Shown in pieces: positions 42,815-55,926 of a stretch of 64,000 bases of DNA (its first letter is position 1; every line of letters starts with the position of its first letter). Source of the DNA: Curvularia sp. ZM96. Lineage: Eukaryota > Ascomycota > Dothideomycetes > Pleosporales > Pleosporaceae. Where the stretch lies: positions 2,604,001 through 2,668,000 of the forward strand of contig JAJGBQ010000005.1 in the NCBI GenBank assembly GCA_022457065.1. Direction: 5' to 3'. The notes beneath the pieces were generated by a model. It was not told the origin of the DNA, ran no database searches, and saw only the letters and a list, made by a program, of their open reading frames with translations. Both the position numbers and the translations under genes were made by a program.

Positions 42815-43837
42815 ATGACGGTTGAAAAGGTACTGGTGCTCGGTGTAAGCGAGATCCCATGGCTTTCTGTCTATTCAGACACACTGACTTGCTTGTAGAA
42901 TGGGAATCTCTGTCGTTCCATCATCACTGCTCTATGTGCACAACAATCATCAAATAGTACTTGCGATTACAAGATCACTGTGTTAACATATCCGTCTCAA
43001 ACATTCAATGTGGCGTCCGGAATCTCTACACCCCACTTACAGCATAAAACCTCTGATTTCACGTCAGCTGCACTGCAGTCAGCATTCACTGGCCATGACA
43101 TCGTTATAAGCACGATTGCTGGAAGCAATTCGGAGCTGCAAATTCGGATAGTTAATGCGGTGATAGCCGCAGGTGTTAAAAGATTCATCCCTGATGAGTT
43201 CAGTCACGATAGTCTAAACAAGCAGCTTCAAGCACGCTTACCCAGGCATGCCGAACGAGCGAATGTCATCAATCATCTGAAGAATCTGTCAGAAGGAAAC
43301 CCAAACTTTGAATGGATCGCAATTTCCACAGGATACATGCTTGACGCCGGCCTTCTCAGAGGCGACATGGGCTTCGACATGGAGTGGCACAGCGCTACGA
43401 TTCATGGCACTGGCTCAGAATTGTTTGCCACGTCCAGCCTAGCAAGGGTAGGTCAGGTGGTAGCTCGTGTGATTGCCAACTGGGAAAAGATCAAAAATCG
43501 GTACATCTACGCAGCCGGCATGGTGACCTCGGCTAATGAGGTCTTGAGGTCTGTTGAGAAGGCCACTGACCAGCAGTTCGCCGTGGGAAAGTATGGAGTA
43601 GAGGAGTGCATTGAAGAAGGTCAGAAGAGAATTGAAAGAGGCTTTCCTGACTCTGGTCTTGCGTTGCTTGAGCGAAGTGTGCTCTACGACGAGCACCTGG
43701 ATGCATCGGCGCCTTTCCAGACGCATAGCGCCAATGATATGCTGAGACTCGCACCAGAGTCAGTAGACGCTATAGCTGCAGAAGTACACCACAACTTGAA
43801 GCGGCTCGGAAAACCGACCTGTGGTTGTTCAGCATGA
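42815..43837 (+). CDS. NmrA/isoflavone-reductase-like Rossmann protein
   Basis: Two exons: 42815-42844 and 42899-43837 (54-bp intron), giving 322 aa. The start gives V-L-V-L-G-N-G-N-L-C, a Rossmann nucleotide-binding turn in which the usual final Gly of GxxGxxG is Cys. D-I-V-I-S-T-I-A-G-S, A-A-G-V-K-R-F-I-P-D-E-F-S and W-I-A-I-S-T-G-Y-M-L-D follow, all typical of fungal NmrA-like or PCBER-like atypical SDRs. It is probably an NAD(P)-binding oxidoreductase or redox sensor in the cytosol. No secondary-metabolite partner is nearby. Confidence 0.83.
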
Positions 43838-45137
43838 AAGCGATGGCAAAGGGCTGAACGCCTTTTACGAAAATAACGAAACTCAAATGATCCGCCACAT
43901 TACGAGTCAAATTGCTCTCTAAGGACGAACTTTTCCGGTCAGCTGTCGGATACTCTCATGCGAGACATGCAAGGTCGAATATTCGCACCAATCCAATGAG
44001 TGCGAATTCGGGGTTGTCTGACCAATACATCAGTCAGACGCAAATATTAAGACGCCTCACACCAATTCAAGGATACGCATGGACCAAAAAGCCTCTAAGA
44101 ATCCGCACAAATATACATGAGACCAGATAAGGTCTTGGATGTTGACGTATTAAGCCGACCGACGCCCAAAAAAAACTCTATCCCCACTCCGACCCTCTCT
44201 ATCTCTGACGATCTACCCGACGGAGTTACACGCATCATACCCACCACTACCTCCACTACAATCGAGATAACAGCTCCAGCGTACGTAAACATCTACCAGC
44301 CCAGTTTCTTCCATTGTACCCCTTGCTCCGCTTCGTGTACACCCAAACCATCGGTAGCATGCATGCTCGTGCACGCCGTGTTTCAGTAGGTCTTTTCCAG
44401 TGTCTGGTCTCAGATCCTGCATCCCGAAACTTGAGGCCATGTAACGCGAATGCGGGCGTTTGACATACCGAGCACTCAGCTGACCAGTCGATCTTATGGA
44501 CCTAGCGTATGTAGTTTGTGGCAGTGTGGCTGGAGCAGTTGTAAAAGTGGGTTGCATGCATGCATGCATGTACCTGGTTGCAGCCATCTTTCGCATTTGT
44601 TGCCTGATGTGAGCAGTGGAATGCTATATCTCGATGATCTTAATTGTTTGAATGAAACCATGCATACAAACAAGAAATCGAGCGAGAGGAGAGAAAGATG
44701 CTGAACGATCCTTGGGACACATTGATTCGTTGAAAAGCAAGTCTATAACATAAACCAGGAGAATCTACCTAAGTTGTGACAACGAGCTCCAAAGGAGGAT
44801 TTTTCCAGGAGTGACAGAGATAGAGAGATGACACCCTCCAAAAACGAGAAAACTAATCTACTGAATGCTGGAAGTCATGACCTCGTGACTGCCGCTTGCC
44901 AGACTCGGCGTACTGAAAACCCAAGTGAACGCTATAAACAAGAACGCTCAGAAAGGAGACACATGCTAGAAAGACACTTGGAGATGCTTGCAATTACAAG
45001 GAACATTTTCGCCGGTGGGGGAGAGCTAGGATCGCAGTGGGAAAGCCATACAGGGAAAGGAGGAAAAGAAAAATGATCCACTCAATAGGACAAGGGAACA
45101 AAAATGCAAGACAACGCCTGGTACACACCCGCTAACC
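43838..45137. other. Intergenic between NmrA-like and Rua1-like genes (convergent)
   Basis: About 1.3 kb. It includes a GCAT repeat at 44553-44570. The frames 44213-44596 minus and 44828-45076 plus lack domains. The right part is probably 3' UTR of the Rua1-like gene. Confidence 0.45.
44553..44570 (+). repeat. Palindromic GCAT simple repeat
   Basis: About four and a half GCAT units, self-complementary and able to form a hairpin. Intergenic. Confidence 0.8.
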
Positions 45138-47502
45138 TCAGATCATGCTCGCTATCGAGTTCAATGCCACCGTGGTTGTTCGTATACCAACAAGCTCGGG
45201 CTCGCTCACCTGGTGTGCCAAGCTAGGCGAGTATTGATGGTTGGGAAAACTTTGGAGGCTTTGCAGTGGGGTTGTGAACATGCCCACGACAGACTCTTGC
45301 CTGGAAGTTTGCTCCATGTGGTGCTGGTTGGCAGACGCTAACGTGGGTGTGCGAAGTGATTGCATCGTTGGTGTTGCTGAGGAAGGCGTAGGGTACGCAG
45401 TACTGCTTGGATAGCATGCGCTGCTAGGCCGGGGTGTCGATGTGGGCGTAGATGTTGGCAAAGACCTATTAGATGGCCCGCTCGATACGCCAAACGACTG
45501 TAGTGATGAGCTACCGGGTATAGGCGTCGGAGTGGAATGGCGATGAGAAGCTGAATCCGCTTGCAATGTATCGTGCTTGACTAGGTACGGAGACGACGTG
45601 GCCGAGGCTGATGATGCCGCGCGGACTCGTCCAGCTTGTGTTTCTCGGCGACGCTTAGGGCCATCTTTAACTTTCGGATGTGTATGACACTGTGTTCCAG
45701 GTTAGGATTATCTGCTTTGTAGCACAGAGAACTGGTCTGGTCAGGTGAACCAAAACCGCAAAAGACTTACCTTGTACGCGTGTCGAAACCATGTCGTTCC
45801 TTTCTTCTTGTTGCTTACCAATGCTATCCATTCACCGCAACTTCCACAGAGTCCCTCCCAGACGTCAAGGTTGCCTTCGGTCCGGCGAGTCTCTTGTGGG
45901 CCCTGAAACGCGGCACCTGTAGCTGCGCTAACGCCGTGTGTAAAGGACTTGTCGTACCAGAACGCACTGTTTTTCAGCACTAGCCAGCGCCCAGGCTTGC
46001 AAAGTCCGCACCAGCCCTCACGTTTGTTTCCATGTCCGCGTACCCATCGTGGAGTGTACAGATCGCCTACGAACCGAAGATCTTGTTCATGGGGAACAAG
46101 ATCGGGGTCTGATGGGTTCATATCCGACTCTGGTGGATTCGAAGCCTCCTCATGAAGAGATGAATATAGATCCGGGGGGTCCGAGAGATCAGCGAAGTGG
46201 GATGAACAGCCTCCGTGACGGTCAGCATTGCTCTGGAGCAGACGGAAAAGGCCCTGCGAAGGTAGCGGTCGAGGGACTTCCAAATGGTAAGGTGACTGGT
46301 CCTGAGCCGGAAAGAATGGTGGCGTGTTCGTATGCGGGGTGTTCGTCTGCGAATACAGGACGTTTTGTGGGGTCATTCCGTAGTTGTTGTACGCACCAGA
46401 AGGGTAAACTGGCATAGAATGATGTGGGTTCAACCTTGGACCGTAGGGTGTAAACTGATTCGGCACCTGGGATACGCTGCGCGAATTTGTAGGAGTTGAA
46501 GTCGGCGCATGTCCAGTAGACCATCTCTTAAAGCGGCTGCTGTCGAGCGTATAGGGTGATGACCGGACGTTGTTGTGCGGCGCCGGTGAAGCACGGGAGC
46601 GACTTCCACTTCGTACAACGCCGTCATACTGAGGTCGGCACGGTGACGCAAGCGGCGATAGAAGGTGATTCTGACTTGGCTCTGGACGGTTCCATGCGTC
46701 ATACTCGGATGCATACGAAACTGGCTCCGTAGTGCTCAACTCCTCGTAAGCTACTGGCTCTGGAAGCACACCACCTGTGCTCGACATGGAAAAAGAAGAC
46801 TCGGATAAGCGTCGCGAAGCGTTCGGATTCAGGTTTCTCATGCTCTCATGCTCCTGTTGCGGCATGCCGTTGTACTGGCGCAAGTCAATAATGGGAGTGT
46901 TCTCGTCATGTCCCATTATGCCATGGCTGAAGTCGGCCACGTCTGAATCTAGGGATGGAAATGACTCTAGCTCTTCACAAACCTTCTGTCCCCATGGGCC
47001 TATGGCTGTTAACACTATGGCTTTAGTTGTTTAGTCGTAGACCTTACTTGTATCAATGACACCGGGAAAGAAATCAGTGCTAGCGAGGGACGTAGGTGGA
47101 GCCATGCTGTTACTGTAGTAGTCGCTATTGGTGACAGACGGTTGGGTTGAGTTCACATCTGTCTGCGCCAGTGAGTTTGCTGAGTCCTGTCGGTTGATTA
47201 CACCAGGACCTCGCTGCGCGCCATAGTAGGAATGGTGAGGCTGCGGTACGGCCCACGATGGTTGTGGCGGTGAAGGCCGAGACATTTGCAGCATATTTTG
47301 TGGCTGCTGCTGTCCTTGTTGGGGAAGACCACCGTAAGGGTACATCATCTGTGCTCCCGGCGTGGGAGAGGGCTGCCCCATCGCAAATTGTCTATTAGGC
47401 GACGGCCGATATCTAAGGAATGGGTCAGTCTGCTCCGAAAAGCACCATCAGCTGAGCAGTATGGAGCTGAGCTTACTGCTGTTGGACTGTGTTGTAGTCC
47501 AT
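45138..47502 (-). CDS. Rua1-like transcription regulator (C-terminal zinc-binding domain)
   Basis: Four exons on the minus strand: 47502-47477 (26 nt), 47412-47048, 47005-45771 and 45689-45138 (introns of 64, 42 and 81 bp), giving 725 aa. The N-terminal 400 residues are Gln/Pro/Ser rich. The conserved domain (about 425-545) has F-V-G-D-L-Y-T-P-R-W-V-R-G, W-C-G-L-C-K-P-G-R-W, N-S-A-F-W-Y-D, W-E-G-L-C-G-S-C-G-E-W-I and T-T-W-F-R-H-A-Y-K-C-H, with paired Cys and final Cys/His suggesting zinc. This is the domain named after Rua1, the smut-fungal regulator of a glycolipid cluster; other members have different roles. The tail is Ser/Thr/Pro rich. Probably nuclear. Confidence 0.85.
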
Positions 47503-50500
47503 CTCCAAATCTGATTGCTATGTACAATCAACTTGGTGGGGTTCGACGATACTCTGCTGGACAAGAAGGTAAGTGAATGATCGAATAGTATTTGGCTTCA
47601 GCCCAGAGTGGAGTGTTGTTGAGAGGTGCGCCGTGGATTGTCTGCCGAGAAATCCGGGGGGGTATATGCAGGACACGGGGCACTTACGTTAGTAGCGAGA
47701 GTAGACAGGACTAGTCAAATGAACGTGTAAAGTGACAGTTCAGCGCGATTCTGAGTGAGTAGCCAATGAATAGTGTAAGATTTTGGGGGTTTCTTAAAAG
47801 AGTGTACGAGAACAAAAGTTCCCAACGCAACCAGCGCGGATGGAGCCCGCTCCAAAGAAAGAAAATGTTTACAAAGATAGTTGGGTAGGGTCCTAAAGAG
47901 TGAAGGGCCAAATAGAAGGAAAGACGGTTGGAGGGGCTGTTAGGCTATATGATACGTACGGATTAGCAACATCCGAGAGGAACAACAAAGAGTGACGATG
48001 CCCGCAATTGACGCAACGGGACCAGCTTCGGTTCAGGTTTGAGGGAAGTGTCGCGGCGCGCCTTGGCTGCAGGTGATCTGGAACGAACAGAGCAGAAGCG
48101 TTCACCCAAAAGAGAGTCTGGCGGGGATAGTTGTAGTGGGCGGTGGACCGCGCGCAAGGCTGCTGGGATTCCAAACGGCGATTAGACGCATTCGGAACGG
48201 TCGCACCAGTCACTGTCTCCATCCTCCTCGCGGCTTACTCGGAGAGGCTCCTCGGCTGAGGGCGACAAGCGCCCCATGTTGCTATGGCAAAGGCGTCCAC
48301 TTGGATGGGGTGCTGCTAAAGGCCTTCAAACGGGCTCTGACAGGGGCATTCTTGCAAGGCATGTTCAGCTGGGCGGACAATTCATCACTTTGTGCGGCTG
48401 GAATTCAAGTTTCAGCGCTTGACTGAGATGGTGTAGGGCCACGAAGAAGGATGGAGTTGGGGAAGACGATGCCTGGGAAATATGCAACTTGGTCGTGTAA
48501 CAACCCGATATCTGTGGGTTAGCAGCCAGTTTCATCGCATCAGAAAGGCTGTGCTGAAGTGGGTGGAGGGCCATCCCGAGGGAGGGCGGACCACTGAGTT
48601 GGGGATGAAGTTGGCTCTGTCGCCTGTGGCGCGTAGTTTTGGCGAGGGAGGCGGATGAGGTCAGCGGCCAATTCCATCTAGCGCCACGACTTTTACCGTG
48701 TCGCGACGACTGCGAAACACTCCTGACACACTTCCAGGGGCACCTGCGACCCACTCTAACCGCAGCATCTACCGCACCATAACCACCACCTTCACATGTT
48801 CTCGTATTGATTCGCCGAAAGGAATGCCCGGTTGTGCCGTGTAGAGGAGCGGTGGCGGAATACCCATCAGCACTCGACGCCCTCTGTTTAATGCCCCTCC
48901 CGGGCGGAACTCGTCGCCGTCGAACCATAAGATCACCAGTTGCGACTTACTCAGTCAGCTAAGCCATTGTGACTGTGTAAAGGCGGAATAGCAGTCGTCC
49001 GCCACACATCTTCATAGTGACCTCATTGCTGTGCAAGCCGTGACAGCTGTTTATGCCTGCTATTGAGTCATGTTGACAAGTGACAGCGGCCGATCACCGA
49101 ATTGGAATTGTTACTAGCCAGCATAGAGTGGATAGTGGCGCGATGTCTGCATGTCTTTCCCTAGTATGATCCCGGGCTTGAGCGCATACGGAGTACGTAC
49201 AGACCAGCTACCTATCGGCCTAGCCATCCCGGGGTAGCCGAGTGAATTGCAGCCTCTCTCCAAGCGCCCATAGGCCTTTCGCCGAGCCTGGGCTCACCGT
49301 GGGGTACATGAGTCCTGTTGCCGAATTGCCTTAGAGCATGAACAGGATGTAGAACGGGCCAACTCGGAGGATGTGCTGCAAGGTGCAGCCTGCACGTTAT
49401 CAGTGCCAATGCCTGGAGGAACCGGACACGCCTTGACCACTGGCATGCTTCATCGGAAGGTGCCCGAAGTAATCAACCCTGTATTGACCTCCTTTCTCTC
49501 CAGCCTCCCTGATTTATACTGTACTGTTACTATTCATAGGCGCAAGTCATACTCTACAAGGACAATGGACACAGATCGATCTTGTGCGCAGTGGATACTT
49601 GGTTCCATAACACGTTTGATTGTCGTTCACTGCCTGTATTCTACGTCGTGCTACTCGATTAGGACGTTATTTCAAAGTACAATTTGAGGACACGCCAAGA
49701 TCCCCGAGCCCGAATAATAGATCCAGTTTGTAACAAAATAGCCTCATACGATGGCCTTTTCGGCTTTACACAAAGACATCAGTTGACACTTCGGTGGGCG
49801 AAGACGTCGCGTTACGCGGACATCCACACGCCTGTGTCTCTACTCTACACAGGCAAGCCCTGCGCTCTCTCAACGCCTTTGGAGCATCGAATCCAGCATT
49901 TACGCATCTCAGGTCTCCAGACCGATACAGATCAATGCACCGATCAAGCTACGGGTATCGTGAGAAACACGCCTCCCGCACTATGTGCATCACTGCACCG
50001 CGTTAAGATCTACACCAGCTCCGATCATACCAATGCGCTTCACAAACAAGATATGCCGCATTTGGCCAGACAGAGTATGGGCAAGCCCTACTAAAAGAGC
50101 CGCATCAAGGAAATTAAGGCATTGTGTAGGTAACATATTGACACCTGAGGGCTTAGTGCCAACCCTATATTCATATGTGAGATGTCATCTGTTTGCAGCA
50201 TTGCCCCGATGTGCTCAGTGCCCTGGGACTATCCATGTTTGATCGAAATGCCGTTTTTCTGGACAAGCCAACGCTGGTACATGTAATACCAAGGTTAGCA
50301 ACGCGGGGCCGAATGCGTACCAGGTGCTTGTATGCGTTAGAGGGTCCGCCTAGACCTGTCAAGCAACACAAGAGCCAAGTGTGTAAGACGACAAGATTAT
50401 GCTGTTTATCGAGAATCCCGTCGGTTCGATCGCGTAAGCAACTGGCCTTTTGCACTGGGGAATAAAAGAGAGTTTTGAAGTGTGGATATATATTTCATTC

Positions 50501-50687
50501 ATAGTAAAGTAGTTTCGTATGGTATCCTAAGCAACTGTCCCGCTAATACAGTGACAGTGACAGACAGGTCTCAAGCCTGAATATATAGACATCGGCATAA
50601 CTCCAAAAAAACTTCGAACTCCAGTTCAAGTGTAATTCGAGGACTCATCTTTTAATGGTGTGAGCAACACCAACAGAAACATCATTC
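47503..50687. other. Long 3.2-kb upstream/intergenic region
   Basis: No convincing gene. Minus-strand frames (47893-48222, 48365-48928) and plus frames (49684-50094) lack domains and splice logic. The left part is probably the promoter and leader of the Rua1-like regulator. The right part is the 3' flank of the membrane-protein gene at 50688. No tRNA was found by eye. Confidence 0.45.
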
Positions 50688-52424
50688 TCACAACTTTCCG
50701 ATCTTGATTTCACAGCCTCCGCTTGTAGTGTCAAAGCTCAATGTACTGGCGCCATTGCCCTTCTTCGCCTCGACGTGGTTCTTGCCAGGGGTATCATTCT
50801 CATTTAGCAGCTCTAGGTCCTTGCCTTGGAGGTGCAGGGCTCCGCTCAGAGATGTCCCGTCAATATGACCATTCCACTCTTCCGGATAAGTGACGTCGAG
50901 TCCACCGGATGTGCTCTTATGTGTACTGACAAGTCCGGTCATTGGGACCTTCTTCGCTTTGTATGGTGTGCGAAGTGTCAGTGACGTCTGGCCGGAGTGT
51001 GTCTGTGTGTAGATTTCTGACTGGTAGCCACCAGACTTGAAAGGCAGAATGTCTGCGGTTACGAGACCTGCGATAGAGTTCATTTCTGTTCGCGAGCCGT
51101 GGATAAAAGTGCCGTCAACCGAGCCGACGGTTGTGTTGATGAATGTCTGATAGTCTCGCTCGGGGATGTGCTTTCGGTTGAAGTCGGTTCGGATGCTACC
51201 AGATAAGGAGTCGACCATGAAGACTGCCGGGTTAGATGACCCCTGGACAGCCTCTTGGGGATCGACATTGATGTTCACTGAGCCGCTCTTCGTTGTAACA
51301 GAAAGAAGATCGAACAGGGCAAATTTGCCGCTAATTGAGCCAGAAATGGTTTGCAGATGGGTTTGGCGGGAGTACAGCGCTCCAGAATCCAAAGTACCAG
51401 TGGTCAGAGAGATTTTTGTCGAATCAGTGACAGTGAAGTTGGTGCCGCTGTGGATCTGCATACCCATGTGGGTGGACGCGATATTCAATGTCTTCATCGA
51501 AGCACCTGGTGCTACGTAGATTACCACTGACATGCCGAGGCATGCTTTGCCAGATCGGACACCGTCAAAGCCGTCAGGAAACGAAGGGTCGCCAATGGTC
51601 AACCCGGATGGAGTCTGCGCGTACTTGATACTGTTGACATCGACAGTCGACGAGACTGCGTAGGACATCTTGACCTGAACAGTACCCGGAGCTTGCTCAG
51701 CGGGTGCTTCAGCAATGTGTATCCAACCCGCCACGCGCTTGTAAGAACCGTCCAGCTGGTGTATCGCCTCTTGAATGTTGAGTTCATCCGGCTTGCCGAA
51801 GTCGTACCATTCAGTCCTAACACTGTACTCCTTGCCACATTTTGATGGCCATCGGATTGGGAAAACCTGTCCGGAGGGTTGCGCCGCTGCTGGTTTTCCT
51901 GGCCATGGGATGGCAATGAGGTCTGGCCGATCGTCGGCTTGGGCCGATTGAGCTGAAGTTTCAGGAGCAGTCACTGGAGTCTTTGGAAAGTCAGTATGGT
52001 CCACGTGGTACTAGTTCTAATCAAAGCAACTGACCTTCTTGTCTGTTCTCACTGACACAGCTGCCGCCATCAAGGCTAGCATAGTAACAACAAAAACAAA
52101 AGAAAAGATTGCTACGAGTAATTTGAACCATGACTTCCTCATGCAACGTTGCCTCAGGCTTCGTTTCTCATACTGGTCCTCTTTGAATGTGGCTTCCCTA
52201 GCTTCTCGGCCATCAAAGGAGAGTAGCCTTGCGCCCTCCCCTGTGCTCTGCCGACTGGAATAGAGGCCAGGGGTTGTGGCCTCGAGGTAGGTGGGTGGTG
52301 CTTCTGAACTTTGGCCGATAAAGTTTTCCAGAAGCGGTGTCGAACGCTCATTGTACGGCGACGGCGAAATTATAATCTGAGGTCGTAATGACCGACTGTT
52401 GGCAGCTGCCGTATCGATATACAT
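50688..52424 (-). CDS. Single-pass membrane protein with large beta-rich outer domain
   Basis: Preferred exons on the minus strand: 52424-52053 and 51980-50688, giving 554 aa. An alternative donor at 52034 (GTCAGT) adds six codons, and an acceptor at 52011 would start exon 2 at 52010; all keep phase. Residues 1-97 are cytosolic and Ser/Pro rich with P-P-T-Y. One hydrophobic helix lies at about 98-122 after a basic R-Q-R-C-M-R-K-S-W. The outer part from about 200 is made of repeated short beta segments (S-G-S-I-S-G-K, T-K-S-G-S-V-N-I, S-L-S-G-S-I) like DUF4097-type beta-helices. Likely a cell-surface protein; function unknown. Confidence 0.78.
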
Positions 52425-53080
52425 GACTCGGGCTGGAGTAGGTTTTGCCCCAGGCTCAAAAGTGAATCAAGTGCAATGAACTGAATAAGTAAAGAGTGTG
52501 GTTGGCAAAAGCTTGATTTAACGTAAGGGGTATCGGAAAATGTACAGAGAGAGAGAGAGAAAAAGGAGAGCAGAAGAGGTGTGCAGGTCAAGGAGACAAG
52601 GCCAGGCAGCGATTCCGAAGTATATCAAGTCCGGCCCTAGGCACCAAAAACAGCCACCTCCCGTTGCAAGGGCTGGGTCGCGCGATGGGCTGCTACACTT
52701 TTGTTTCGGTGGTGGAAACACTGCATGTTTGATATAGGGCTTGGCGGACAGAGGGTGTATAGAAGCGAAGACCGAGGTGGCACAACACGCGAGCAGACAA
52801 CTTTTAGACCAGAGGTTTGTTTTTGATTCAAGAAGTTTCAATATGAAGTTCGAACTGTGCGCTAGAGCCTCTCAGGTGATTGGAACGCTGAGAGAAGTGC
52901 ACGTGTGCTGGCGCGGCACTGAAGGGGTGTATTAAGTGTGGGAATTGATGTTGAAGTCCAGGCACGCTATCGCCCAGGGGCTAAGGAGTCCGTGCCCATC
53001 GCCTTAGCGCGGTTGACAGATGCTTGGCAATTGACGTAGCGAACGGTGGTGCATCAGGTTCCCGACGACTCAACCTCGAC
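52425..53080. other. Divergent upstream region of membrane-protein and Sec39 genes
   Basis: About 650 bp with a GA-rich microsatellite (52547-52561). A four-codon upstream ORF (ATG 53020 to TGA 53034) lies 46 bp before the Sec39 ATG. Confidence 0.5.
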
Positions 53081-55926
53081 ATGGCCGCGCTCCAGAAGTT
53101 GTCGAAACTCTCGGGCCCGCACTGCGTCCTCCTGGCCGTGCACTATGCGACTCAGGCAAACGTCCCCGCCCTGCGGGCACTGACAGCGCTGCGGGACGGC
53201 GACCTGCCACTGGAGCTTAGCCTGAGCATCCTGATCAACTACCTGCCAGAGGAATATGACCCAGCCTCATACTACGACTATCTCGCAGGCCTGGCCACGG
53301 GCTCCCTTTCTCCTGGCGAGAACCCTGCCGATCTCCTGGATGTGGCACCCGTTGAGCAGCTCTCAGATGCGCGTGCAAAGAAGAGGAAGCACACGTTGGC
53401 GTTACCATCCGTAATTCATCCCCTCTATGCGGCAGATAGTGACATCGACCTGTTCACCCACTTCCTGATCCACCGCTCCCATCGCATCGATACTCAGACG
53501 GGCCTGCTGGATCTTGTTCCTCGGCTAGTCGTGCCTTTCCTCGACCATTCCGAATACCTGCGCACATGGTTCATATCCACCGCCCTGCCCCTCCTGCGCC
53601 TCAGCTACGAGTACTACCCTCAACTCCCCGCACCCACCCTCGACGAATTTGCGGCGCTGAGGGGACAGCATGCTATTCAGTCGCTGCTCTCAGGCGCCTT
53701 GAGCACCAGCAAAGACAACACACATAATGTCGCGCGCGATCTCAAAGGCATCGTCGCCCCGTGGCTATGCGGAGCCCACGACCGCAAGCAGCGGAGTCCC
53801 ATGACACAAGACCGGAGAGGTTCAATTGGAGAAGAGGGAGCACACACACATGATGACTGGGATCGTCTCTTCCAATGGCTGCTGCGTACATCGAAGGACC
53901 ACTTGGCCCTGGTGACAACAGCCATTTCTGAATGGGATGGACCCGAAGACATGGATTTAGGCGGTTATGAAGAAGGTCGAGACTACATCGATGATGCTCA
54001 GCAACGCCAGCTCGAGATCAAGTATGCGCGCACAGCTCTTGCGTGTCTCTACCTGGTCGATCAGAGTGACATTGGCTCCCTGCAAACTGCACATGCGCTT
54101 TTAGGCCGGATATGTACACTTCTCAATTATGACCCACCACCAGATCTCAATACAAGCGTGGAAAAGCTGCCTTCTTACGATCTCAAAACTCCTCTGTTGC
54201 ACGATTCAACGACTGCGCTCTTGAGAGAAGAGCGTCTTCTCCACCCTGATAACGCCCTTACGCAGCCAGGGCCTGATGCCTTCCGCGTTCTAGACCTCAT
54301 TATTTTCACTTCATATACCCTTTCTACTTTACATCACCCTGTGTCTGTCCGGGAGATTGCGAACATGTCTCTGCGAGATGACTACTCCGAGCAATTATCC
54401 ATGGTCCAAAAAATACTGCACACACTCAACAGCGGTTCCAAGGGCGACAGCGAGCAATGGCGCATCATCCGGTTGAAGCTAGTCTGGTTATGGAACTGGG
54501 GTACCGATCGCCACGATGAGGACCGTAAAGCCCAAGGTATCTTCGGTATGCTAGATAGCAGAACGCTGGAAACAGAAATACTGAAGGCGCTTCTGGAGAG
54601 CAACCACTTTCCTCTCGCAATAGAAATCTACATCAAGCCGTCTTTTGGCCAGCAACCGCTACTTTCTTCCGATGTAGAGAAGGTTGTGCTCGCCTCAGCC
54701 ATGCATTTCTACGACAATGCAAGCAACGGAAATCGCAACAGGGGTGGCGTCAAACGCGCCGCTGACATCTTAAATGCCTTTGCGCCTCATTTTCCTAAAT
54801 CTCCGCGCTTTCAACGTTTCCAAGCTCTGCTTTCGGCGACCCACGCCATGTCCTTTTATTCACTTATCCTTCAACACGGTGTACCCTTCCAGCCAGTGAA
54901 TATCAGGGTCAGCTCGAATCCTCTGTCTTTGGTTAGGAAGCTTTTGTCGCAAAATTCTGGTAGTTACACGAAGCTGGACGATTTAGTGTCCATTGGACAG
55001 AACCTAGTCATCGCTATGCCATCGACCATTATGGACGAGGAGGCATGGGAAGTTGAGTTTGATCCCAAAGAGGTTGAAGGGAAAAAGGCTGCTGCTGAGA
55101 GGAGGGTAATTGGAATGGCGATCGAGGCCGCACTTGAGGAGGATGATTTCGAGACCGCATACTCATATGTGATGAATCGGCTGACACCAACTACATCTTC
55201 GGGAACTGTCTCAATGCCATTCCAATATTTCTCAACTGGACCAGATGAGACGGAGCACCCTGAAGACGAAGCCGAGGATGTCGCCTGGAAGGCCGCTTTA
55301 CATGCTGGGCGTTACAGCTCACCAATTCTTTCCAACAGCTGGTCACAAGCTAGCAATACTGCAAGACCAGACCTCCGAAGACTCGAACAGCGTATGGAGT
55401 TGCTTTCACAAGCGCTGTTATTGGCTCCGCCAAAACACCTTGAAGAAGTTCTTTGCGTATGGCAGCAATGTGAAGCCGAGACGATGCACCTCCTCGCTCA
55501 AGAAGACGAAGCAGAGGAGCGTTTCAACGACGCAGCAGACAAGAAGCTTCCTGGTACTTTTGACTTGGAGACAACCACTGTTCAGCCTCGTCGTGAGGTC
55601 GGTAGGGGCGCAGTGGAAGAGGCACCAATGGGTTTGTTTGACGTGGCCCGTGGTGCAGCAGCAGCATTCTCTAAGACGGCGTTTCCTCTGCGTGGGAGTG
55701 CAGAAGCTGCGTCGAGTTCGAAGGTTCATTCGGGCCGCGCTAGCCTCGATGGCAGTGAGACGGGTAGCATCGAAGGCCAAGAACGTGTTCGGAAGAGGGA
55801 TATGGTTACCAATGCCGCGACGGGGGCTTTAGCCTCCGGTCTCGGATGGGTGCTGGGTATGAGAATCGCTCCACTAGTTAATTTCAATGCTGACAACTCT
55901 CAGGTGCAAAGCCAGTCAATGAATGA
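53081..55926 (+). CDS. SEC39: Sec39-like subunit of the Dsl1 tethering complex
   Basis: Exons 53081-55856 and 55904-55926 give 932 aa. The frame is open upstream to 53024 but has no ATG before 53081. A 47-bp terminal intron (GTATGA...CTGAC...CTCAG) is inferred. Unspliced, the frame would run to 55978 with a less natural tail; spliced, it ends W-V-L-G-A-K-P-V-N-E. The protein is alpha-helical throughout, with an N-terminal repeat pattern typical of Sec39 (A-L-R-A-L-T-A-L-R-D-G-D-L-P-L-E-L and I-L-I-N-Y-L-P-E-E-Y-D-P). Sec39 with Dsl1 and Tip20 tethers Golgi-derived COPI vesicles to the ER. Confidence 0.82.

Noticed and set aside
48365..48928. Minus-strand frame of 187 codons
   Set aside because: Low-complexity basic translation with no domain; lies in the regulator's upstream region.
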